Both the position numbers and the translations under genes were made by a program. The notes beneath the pieces were generated by a model. The model did no database searches, was not told the DNA's origin, and saw only the letters and a list, made by a program, of their open reading frames with translations. This document shows, one piece after another, positions 9,474-18,562 of a stretch of DNA of 64,000 bases. Numbering within the stretch: the stretch's first letter is position 1; every line of letters starts with the position of its first letter. Origin of the DNA: Amorphophallus konjac (lineage: Eukaryota; Streptophyta; Magnoliopsida; Alismatales; Araceae); contig CM040125.1 in assembly GCA_022559845.1 (NCBI GenBank), forward strand, positions 200,362,102-200,426,101, in the 5' to 3' direction.

Positions 9474-11955
9474 ATGGAGGGCGAATCTTCCCACTCCTTG
9501 AAGAGAAGCAGGTCTAGTGGTAGTAGTTCCAGGAGGCTTTCGGACCTCGAAGGACACTTTAGCGAAAGGGCCCAATCACAACTCGTAAGCCAAATTTTCT
9601 TGCCCTTTTTTCCATTCTTTTTTCTTCCTTTCTTTCTTACCAAACCTCCTCTCCATTCTCTGCATGCGTAGTGTGTGATGAAATCACAGATCTCATGGGA
9701 GTTGGTAGTGGCAGCATACCGAGGTCTCCCAGATTTTCAGAAGGCCAGGCTAGACGTGATGGGTTTTGGCACCTTTCTTCGGATCGAGCCGATCCAGCTC
9801 GACCTGGTCCTGATCCAATCCTTGTGTGAGAGATGGGACCCAGTGAGTCGGGCATTCCTGATGCCCTGGGGGCACATGGTGCCCAGCATGGAAGATGTGG
9901 TCCGAATTACAAGCCTGAAGGTGGAGGGCGAGGCAGTGACCGGAGTCACTTACGCGGACTACAGAGAAGGTGCCCAGAAGTTACTGGGTTTGGACCTAGA
10001 TGGTCGGAAAAATAGGTCGGTAGCTAGGGCGTCCCTCATGGATGCATTAGGGCTCACCGACACTCGTCGGCGGGACGATGAATCCTCAGAAGAGTTCATG
10101 GAAAGGATGGAAATAGGATACCGTGCCGTGTACTGCACAGATTTCGGCGACTGGGAAAGATGCAACATAGATTTGAGGAGATTTCTCCTCTTCCTTTTGG
10201 GGAGATTGGTACTGAGCTCGAAAGGGGACGGTATCCAATGTCGCTTCCTGGAGCTGCTGTCAGACCTTGAAAGAGTAGGGTATTATGCCTGGGGAGCCGC
10301 CATGCTGGCACACTTGTTTGCAGGCCTATTCCAAGAAACGGATCGTGAGATGACTGTGAGTGGTTTCACACCATTCATCCAGGTATTTTTTTGGTTTTGC
10401 TTGTTTTGTATTTTTTTGTGTTTTTGCAAGGTTCTGATGACCTGCGCCGAGCAGCTGTGGAGCTATTATTACCTCCCTATGGGGAGAGCTCGGCATTGGC
10501 GACCCGCGATGGTGCCGCTAGCCAGGCGGTGGGAACCCATCATGAGTGCGGCACCCCTAACCTACCAACTGATGGTGCTAAGGCGGGAGCTACAGGAGTT
10601 CCCTGCAGCGATGGTAAACTGGAGACCCTACTCAGACATGGTCGATGCCGACCAGCCGTGGGTTCTAGCAAGTCGTGCCCGGTTCGGACGGGAACTGTGG
10701 ATGCACTGCCTGAATGAAATCGAGCCGCTTCGGCTACGATTAGTTATGAGGACTTTAGGACTGGCTCAAGAATGGGTGGATTCAGCTGTGCCACCTCGTG
10801 TCGGGAGAAAGACGCGGGGACCGGTGACCTGCATTGACTGGCGCGTGCGATTCCCCGAACAGTATGAGGACTGGCAACGGGGTGGCACGATTGTAGAATC
10901 ACAGGCGCGGGATAGCGAGGACTACTTGCGTCTATATAGGACAAAGTACGCAGAGCGGTTCCAACCCCGGGGACTTGTGGAGGTAGGTTTCCCCTTTTTC
11001 TCTTTTCTTCTTTCTCCTTTTCTTGGTTTTCTGGTGAAAAATGCTGACTCGTAAGGCTGCAGGATGTCCGGGATGCCATGATAGCGAATTTACGAACTCG
11101 CTTGGCAGAGATGGAACAACAGTTGGGTAATGCCCGCGGAGCTACGAGCGCCTTGGTAGGTGTACAGTACGTTCCTAATTAAAACCCCAGATTCCAGATG
11201 TTGGCTGCTAATTCATGCGGTCGTAGCATGCCCAGATTGGCGCGGCTTCCCCAGCGATGGGAGTAGGTGGTGCCTCTTCCAGCTTGTGGATTCCCACCTC
11301 AGAACTTGACTTGCTTCATGAGCAACTTGCTCACGCCACGCAGCGTGCTGCGGAGGCAGAAGGGATGCTCTCTATACAGGTAAGAGTCTCAGTGTTGAGT
11401 TCTCCTTGTTTATGCCTTATCGTGTATCTGAGATGGTACACTCGGCAGGAAAAGGAGACGGAAGAAGCGCTTGGCCAAGCTGCGCAGAAGGAGGCTAGGA
11501 TAGCAGAACTGGAGAGGGAACTGCGGCGTCATCCTGATGACGACTCCTCTAGGGATGCTGTGGAACTGAGGATCACTCTCCAGTTGGAGAGGGAAGACCG
11601 CGAGAGAGAACGTGCAGAGAAAGAAAGAGACGCAGAGAGAGAAAGAGCCAACAGATTGACTGAAAGGGAGGAACGAAGGGCCATGGAGGCCCAACTATTC
11701 GAACTCCGAATCAGCCTTGGTCTTGCTGAACAGTGGCTGAGAGATGGTGAGGAGCGCTACCGAAGAGCACGAGAGCGTGGCTTTCGTGTTGGTAGCTTCT
11801 CTGCTGCTTCCGTAGATCAACGCCGGGATGTGGGAATAGGAAGAGGAGTACAGAGCGGTAGGAGTACCGCTTTTCGTAGTTGGGTAGCACCTTTGAGAGC
11901 GTTTTGCCCGGAGAGTAGTGGGACGAGTAATGCGGAGAGAGAGGGCGGAACTTGA
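9474..11955 (+). CDS. Antisense cargo gene 4: intact six-exon plant mobile domain / coiled-coil protein (about 700 aa)
   Basis: Inferred exons: 9,474-9,584, 9,672-10,382, 10,455-10,982, 11,063-11,155, 11,227-11,379 and 11,449-11,955. All five introns have GT/AG ends and are phase 0, the joined frame has no stop, and TGA falls at 11,953-11,955. Two introns (72 and 69 bp) are multiples of three and also stay open. The protein has a basic Ser/Arg-rich N terminus (LKRSRSSGSSSRRLSDLEGH), then a PMD in exons 2-3 (about residues 40-400; ISWELVVAAYRGLPDF, AFLMPWGHMVP, MEDVVRITSLKVEGEAV), then a long Glu/Arg coiled coil (about residues 530-660). PMD proteins include Arabidopsis MAIN and MAIL1, nuclear proteins needed for silencing and genome stability, and many transposon-borne relatives; the molecular activity is not settled. 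It lies antisense to, and downstream of, Tat-1 pol. Unlike its neighbours it shows no disruption. Whether it is expressed cannot be told from sequence. Confidence 0.75.
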
Positions 11956-11976
11956 TGTAATTTTTTTGGTTTTTGG

Positions 11977-11982
11977 AATAAA
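11977..11982 (+). terminator. Poly(A) signal AATAAA of the intact antisense gene
   Basis: AATAAA follows the stop by 21 bases, in the same GGAATAAAAT context and at the same distance as after antisense gene 1 (3,538). Confidence 0.55.
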
Positions 11983-11983
11983 A

Positions 11984-13727
11984 TACAAGGTTTGGTTTGT
12001 TTGGTTTTCACCTTTGCTTCTGTTGCCTGGATCCCTGCACACATCACTGAAACAAACAAATCAGAATTTCTGTTCTGACTTGGCCCCTTGCTCAATAAGC
12101 AAATGGTCACTGTGACTGTCCTTGATGACTGGTCAAGGGGCCAAGCCTTTATTTAACGAAGGCAAGGGAAAGATGCGGTGATGATAAATGCGACAGGCAA
12201 GCACACGAATGCAAGCGGTATTAAAAGTGAGATGCTGCACGCAAATGCAATCATGCAAAATTGATTTGTTTTCTTTTTATATTTGGCATTTTTTTGTTTT
12301 ATCATAAAAAAGATTTTTTTTGTTTGCAAATATGTACATTTTCTCTTTTCCATTTTTTTGTTGTTTTTATCATTTCAATTTTTTTTGTTGCTAACGCCCG
12401 GCAAGCACCCAAATGGCACCTAACCTACGTGAGAACAGGGGTTTCTTACTAACCTCCCAGGTATCCTAAGTGCACATCTAGGTTGATTTGGGCCTCTAGA
12501 CCCCTCGAATGATGATCCCGCCGGCTAAGACTTACCCTGATGACAATACCGTCATGCCATGCTTAGGCTCCCAGTCGCTTCCGACCACAGGGATTCACCC
12601 AAAAGGTGTTTGAGGTAAATGATTTGCCCGACCCGGGTCTGTTTCCTCACAACTCTAGATGGTATATGATGGACCACCCTGGAACCCTAACGACCAACCG
12701 CGCGACGCTGACCCGGAATCAGACGCCGTCGCACCCATAGGTGACGCGCTTGCATTGGCCTAAGCCCGAGGTTAAACAAGAAGACATCAAGGTGGTAAAC
12801 AGGGGTCTTGACCAGCCAGAAACACAGAGACTCCTTCGCAGCGATAGCTTTTGCTTTTCAAAGTAGGCAACCAAATGTGTATATTAAAATAAGGTCGCAG
12901 ACCCTGGGGAGTTTTCACCTTTCAGAAACTCCATCGAACCTTCATCTTTAGAGGAAGAAGGAAGAGCGTGGGGGATAAATCTCCTGAGAGGATCAGCAAA
13001 ACTGTTAACCCGGTGAGCGAATAAGGGCCCATTAACTCTTTCCTTTCGGACAACTTCGGACCAAATCTCGAGCATTTACATTCCACGGCCCCTTTTGTGG
13101 ATTCAGACTTTTGCTTTGAGGGGTTCCGTTTATCACAACAGGCACGGTCACGACAAGGCTTTTCTCTTGATTTTAATTTTGTATTTCTTTTTGTGAGGGA
13201 GATATAGTCGTTTGACGTTGGTGGGTTTCCTTTTTGTATGCCTGCGGGGACACTGCCCTCTTCTCGTGCTCTGATCGATGCTCGAGGAAATGGATCCTAC
13301 TCTTGCCTTTGGGGTTTGAGTTTTGGTTTCTCATGCTCAGCGTTTTAAGGGCGCCGACTGTCTCATTTGGTCGAAGAGAAAAGAATAAAGATTACAGCTC
13401 CCGGAGATCTTCTGGGTGACGCTCCACCGTAGGTGATGCTACCGACTCTTTTTTTTTGAATAAAATACATAAGTGAGCACATGTTAGCTTCTTTCGAGCG
13501 AGCATAGGCCGACGTGGCCGGACAGGGATCTCCACGGTTCTGGCAAACCAAGACCCGGTGACTACCAAGCCTTAATGGGCCCTATCCTAACATGAAGGTT
13601 AGATGTAGGAACTTAACTACATGGTGACTGCCAGGCATCGGCATTTTGAATTTTCCATATTTTTAGTGGTTTTCGGTATTTCTTTGTTTTTGATGTTTTT
13701 ATCTTTTCATCATTTTTTTTGTTTGTG
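11984..13727. other. Intergenic region between converging antisense gene and Tat-1 integrase; no gene seen
   Basis: The plus-strand cargo gene and minus-strand pol converge on this 1.7-kb stretch. It contains long T-rich tracts (12,240-12,390, 13,630-13,727), a GC-richer block near 12,400-12,800, and no ORF with family resemblance. It is the expected 3' untranslated side of pol. Confidence 0.5.
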
Positions 13728-15160
13728 CTAAGGGTAGTATTTCTTAAGATAAAGCCCATTCCAAGGGTGGGATAACTCGGTCCCTTCGGCGTTGACTAGC
13801 TTGTAGGCGTTGCCAGGGTTCACGGCTTGAATTACAAATGGTCCTTCCCAATTGGGTTGGAGCTTAGAACGCGGACCTCCAGGTTTGACAAAAATTCTTT
13901 TTACGACCATCTCACAGACTTTGAATTTTCTCTCAACGACTTTCTTTTGGTAAAAGCGAGCGAGTGTATTTTGATACACACGCGCGTGTTCGGCAGCGGC
14001 CAGCCGTTTCTCATCCAAGAGTTCCAACTGGGCAAGGAGTGAATTACGACGATCGTCGAGGGGAAATTCCTCGTCCAATTGTACCCTGAGAGAAGGGATC
14101 AGAGTCTCGTACGGGACTACCGCTTCCATACCATAAGTAAGGGTAAATGGAGTCTGCCCGGTGGGGGTACGGATTGAAGTGCGATAGGCCCATAGAGCTT
14201 CAATAAGCTTTTCTGGCCAGTCTGAAAACTTACTAGACTCGCATATTTTTTTGATGATTTTGAGTAATGTTTTATTGGTGGCCTCCGCTTGGCCGTTACC
14301 TTGTAGGTAATAAGGCGATGAATGATGCAATGCAATTGCGTACCTTTTGCAGAGGTCCTGTAGGTCCTGAGAAATGAACTGTGGCCCATTATCGGTGACG
14401 ATCGTGCTTGGGACACCGAATCTGGCGAGGATGTTCTTTATGAAGAATTTGCAGACTGTTGACGCCTTGATTTCCGCGTAAGCTTCAGCTTCGGCCCATT
14501 TGGTGAAGTATTCCATCGCAGTAAGGATGAAAGATTTCTACTTGGTGAGGGAATTGGGATCACCTAGGGGACCAATGATGTCGAATGCCCACATGGAGAA
14601 AGGCCACGGGGAAGATATTGGATGAAGTGAGGAAGATGGTGAATGGATTTTATCGGCGTGAAGTTGACACTTGACACACCTACGGACATAGACAGCACAA
14701 TCTTCTTCCATAGTGGGCCAATAAAAGCCTTGGCGAATGATCTTCTTGGCGAGCATCTGACTATTCACGTGGCCACCGCACACGCCCGAGTGCGTCTCCT
14801 CTACACATTTTCAAACCTCAACGTCACCAAGACATCTTAACAGAATGCCAGTAAGGCTCCTCCTATAGAGTAGACCTCCAACCAAAGTATATTTCTGAGC
14901 CACCCTTCTTATGACTTTCTTATCCTCTATGGTGGCCCCTTCAGGATAAGACTGATCTTGGCAGTATTTGACAATTTCATAGAACCAAGGTTTCTCTTCA
15001 TCAGCCAGTTCTTCTTCGGCCTCTGCCAACATGATCTCCCTCTTCTCAAGGATATCTTCCTGCAGGATCTTCCTTGCTATCCTGTCTTTGATGTTTACGT
15101 AGGAAGCATCGTCAATTACAGGGGCGTGAAGTTTGTAGATGGAAATGGACTTAAACCATC
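13728..15160 (-). pseudogene. Tat-1 integrase, interrupted by stops
   Basis: A single minus-strand frame, continuous except for stops at 14,811-14,813 and 14,538-14,540. It contains the upstream linker, a zinc-binding HHCC module (H in VCGGHVNSQ, C-x2-C in CVKCQ), then the catalytic core with D in MWAFDIIGPL, D in VTDNGPQF and E in GQAEATNKTL, and a C-terminal domain ending near WNGLYLKKYYP. It would insert the cDNA copy into the nuclear genome. All catalytic residues survive but the chain is cut by two stops, both explicable by single transitions. It is the last pol domain before the antisense gene region. Confidence 0.85.
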
Positions 15161-15610
15161 TTCCTAGAGGGAACCTTATGGATGATGCCAACGAGGCGAG
15201 GGCATCGGCGAGAATGTTCTGATGACGAGGGACATGAACAAAGATCAGTTTTGTGAACAGTTTGGCAAACGCAGCAGTGAGTTCTTGGTATGGCTTGAGT
15301 TTGGGATCGCGAGTGCGATATTTAGTGAGCACCTAGCGAAGGATGAGTTGACTATCTCCTACGACTCACAACTTAGTGACACGAAAAGAATGGGCGAGTT
15401 CTAGGCCAGCTAGAAGAGCTTCATATTCGGCTATATTGTTGGTAACTGGAAATTTGAGCTGGTATGCCAATGAGAATGTGAGGCCTTCAGGTGACAGGAG
15501 GGCGACGCCGATTCCTCTCCCTTGAGAATTCAGAGCTCCATCAAAATATAACGTCCACGTTGGCTTATCTGATTGGTTGACGGACATTAGTTCCTCATCT
15601 GAAAACTCTG
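15161..15610 (-). pseudogene. Tat-1 second (archaeal-type) RNase H, split by TR-GAG insertion
   Basis: The frame upstream of integrase contains TWTLYFDGALN with the first catalytic Asp, NNIAEYEALLAGLELA with the conserved Glu, and ADALASLASS at the end. This is the extra RNase H placed between the usual RNase H and integrase in Tat elements. Stops lie at 15,366-15,368 and 15,333-15,335. The domain's N-terminal side is cut at 15,610 by the nested TR-GAG element and resumes at 23,680; the two sides share the CTCTG duplication and stay in frame across it. Confidence 0.85.
15606..15610. repeat. Target site duplication CTCTG (left) of TR-GAG
   Basis: CTCTG directly abuts the TG end of the left LTR and is repeated exactly at 23,680-23,684 after the CA end of the right LTR. 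Confidence 0.95.
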
Positions 15611-18194
15611 TGATGTGACACCGAACCTTGGACCTATTTTCAAGCATTCAAGTTGAGCAGCGGACTCACACTAGCGAACTCACCCGTTTGGTGCACACTT
15701 GTGCCCGTTGGCAACTAAGCGATGTGGGAGAGGGTCCGAGGCGGGACCATGAAGCTCCAATGGTTGGCTAGCTTGTGGAGAACCCCAAATGGGCCTAGGA
15801 TGCCCAAACCATGGGCGGCCAGCACACCAAGGGTGTGGGTTTAGTGGGTTCACTCTCAACTCGCCCGCGGTGGTCACTCACGGAACTAGCAAGTTGGGCC
15901 GAGCTCTCACTCTCCGTCCGACGCAGTACTAGCAATAATACTAAGCTAAGCAAGTGATTAAACCAAGCAAGAGAGGGACTGAGGCTCACCTAGCCGGCGT
16001 GAAGACGCCGACTCCGGCCGGAGACGAGGGCGAGCCGGGAGGCGAGGGTATACACCCGATCGCCGCGGCGATGTAGCTTGAACCTGAAATTGAAAGAATT
16101 ACACCACTACACCTCACGCAGGAGGGATGAACTTGGGGTGGGGATTATTCTTATTACATTCAAAACTACCTCCACGCAGGGAGGGGCCTTCAGCCGGCCA
16201 AGCGGGGTGGGGTTTTATGCAAAGGAAAAGCCGATCTTCCGAGTCCGCCGGTTCTGCCAATCTGCAGGTCTGCAGGATAGGGTGTCGCTGTTGACACTGC
16301 CACGGCCTCCACGGGGCTCCAAACTTGACGAAACCACTGCCAAAAGTTCCTCAGCTGACAGGGGATGAAGCTTGAATTTTTGGGGAAGCTTTGAGTCTCG
16401 GGGCTGACTGCACCGGCGACTGGAACAGGACACCACCGTCTGGTCTCTGGCTGGTATCGGGCTGAAGCAGTAGGTTGCAGAAGTCACTGTGGGCTCTCCC
16501 GGACTCCGATTGGAATGAAACTAGCGGTGACGCGAACTTGGTCGGAGTAGCTTCGAGCAGGAGTTGACGGGGATGCAATCCGATGTCAGTCGAGAGAGGA
16601 GTGACCGGAGAAATGAAGACTGATCTAACCTGGGACCACAGGGGCAGTCTGCCCTCTCCGACGAAGAAAATTGGAACAGAGGGTTCCAGAGGTCGATTGA
16701 GTCCCTTCTTCTTGGAGGTGGAAGCTAGCTGGAAGTAGTTTCTCCCCTCCAAAAATGGCGCTCAGAGCCTTCACGAGCTGGCTGTAGCAGAGTCTGGAAC
16801 CGGGATGGTTGGTTCTGCCTCTGTCTGGTGCAGAACCATGTGACTAGATGCAGGGGGTGCCACGGTTGCTACCGAGCTCTGATTGAGGCGAGACTTGAAC
16901 CGTTGGAACCGTGGTCAAGTCTTCTTTCTTTCGGACTTGACGGCGATGTCGGCAGATGTTGGAGTATACCGGGACGAACAGATGAGCAGAGGGATGTCGG
17001 TTCTGGCTCCTGAAAACTGACCTGATGCCTTGGAGTAGAAAATTCGTAACTTCTGATGCCGATATCCAAATGCAGCTCTGCTTCTTGAGGATTAAAGAGG
17101 ACTTGAGAGGGAAGATTTCTTCTGAAGAACACTTGATCTGAATCCCAAAGGGTTTGCCGTGGTTGAGCTTCCAATCACGTTCTAGTTCCTTGCCTGGGGT
17201 CTCCTGCGCAGTCGAGGGAGAATGGATGCTGCGGACTGCTCGGAGCTCGGATGCTGACGAAACCGCCTCGCCTGGAAAGCTCTCTGGAAGACCTTTCCAG
17301 AGATGTAGGCCTCGCTACTTGAATCTTCAAGTAACGGTCGTGGCTGCTTCTGCAACTCGTTGTAGTTCTGCTGCCTGAAACAGAGATAGAATGAGGAGAT
17401 GTGCAAGGGGAGAGTAAGGGAGAGGGGGGGTGAACTTGGTTTGACCAAGGGGAGGTGGGGGACGAATTTGGGAGCTTGGGGGTGGGGGAGATGGAGGGGC
17501 ACAGCCCTAGGGAGAGGGAAATTCGAATTTGGGCTTTGGGAGGGGTTAATTCAGCCTTGGGAAGGTGGTGGGGTGCTTTGGAAAGTGGAGAGGTGCCTAG
17601 GAGAAGGGGTTTCCACCTAGGGGTTGGAGGGGGAGTTGAATGAGTGCATGGGGAAGGGGAAGGGGCCTTAATGAGGGGTGAATGGGGAGGAGAGAGAGTG
17701 AATTTCGAAATTGGGGTGGGGAGGAGAGAGAGAGAGGGGGTACAACCCACTTAGAGAGAGTGATAGTAAGAGAGAGAGAGAGAGAGGGAGATATTGAGAG
17801 GGAGATGGCAAATGCTTTTCAATATTCATCAAAAGTTGTTACAAATGAGAGAGGGGTGGGGTATTTATAGACTCCATAATTTTCCTAAGACCAAACTGAC
17901 CCTGACAAACTAACTAAAGACCACACAGTCCAAGGGAGGGGCGCCCCTGGGCCTAGCCCAATGGATTGGGCCCATTAACCTATCTAACCAACATAATGAC
18001 TCAATACTTTAGGAAAATGACTCAACTACCTAGGTACATGACTCAAAATAAAGGGAAAATTACATGATAATGACTCAAAGAAAATGTGAAGATTACATGA
18101 CTAGTCTCAAAAATACATGACAAATATAATGGTGCTTGCCGTCGAACAATCCGAGTCTGGAAAAAGAGTGGAGGGGCAAGGGATGCCCTCATCA
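15611..18194 (-). repeat. TR-GAG 3' LTR
   Basis: 2,584 bp, starts TGATGTGACACC and ends GCCCTCATCA on the plus strand. Small ORFs on both strands are identical in position in the other LTR and have no family resemblance. A minus-strand TATAAATA at 17,862-17,869 leaves a U3 of about 330 bp and a very long R-U5. A purine-rich GA stretch occupies about 17,400-17,810. Confidence 0.95.
17862..17869 (-). promoter_or_regulatory. TATA box in TR-GAG 3' LTR
   Basis: Minus strand TATAAATA, about 325 bases inside the LTR's 5' end. The equivalent site in the 5' LTR is at 23,347-23,354. Confidence 0.6.
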
Positions 18195-18562
18195 TACCCC
18201 CGGGGTGGGGAAAACTCGACTCCGTCGCGTATGGGTCCACCAGGGAAGTAGTGCATCGAACTGCAGCTCGGGGCGATCCACGATCTCCATACTCAACCCG
18301 CGACTCTAGTCGGGGAACGGTGCTTCAGTCGACAAAGTGACTCGGTCATACCCTCATGCTGGTGATGGGATCTTGCTTGCCTAGTATTGCCGCTGTGTGC
18401 TCACGTCGGGCTCTCAGGCTATTTGTGGTGGCACTCCGAGGGTGTCTCTCACAAGGGTAGGTGTAAGCTGGAGGCACTCACTAGGATCCACCGCGGTGCC
18501 CTTATAGGGTGCTAGATCCGCCACATGAGAAATGGGGAGAATCCCAAAACTCTTTTGAAAGT
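18195..18562 (-). other. TR-GAG 3' internal region with integrase C-terminal relic
   Basis: Follows the gag ORF stop and carries no continuous ORF. Read in shifted frames, parts resemble the region downstream of an integrase C-terminal module, consistent with a pol deletion that kept its tail. The G-rich minus-strand sequence next to 18,195 is the place for the polypurine tract. Confidence 0.4.

Noticed and set aside
12400..12800. GC-richer block downstream of the intact antisense gene, considered as an RNA gene
   Set aside because: No tRNA or rRNA arms or conserved boxes could be found by eye.
17175..17750. 191-codon Pro/Ser-rich minus-strand ORF in the TR-GAG LTR, repeated at 22,660-23,235
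   Set aside because: It lies in both LTRs within a G-rich stretch that stays open by composition, and shows no family resemblance.
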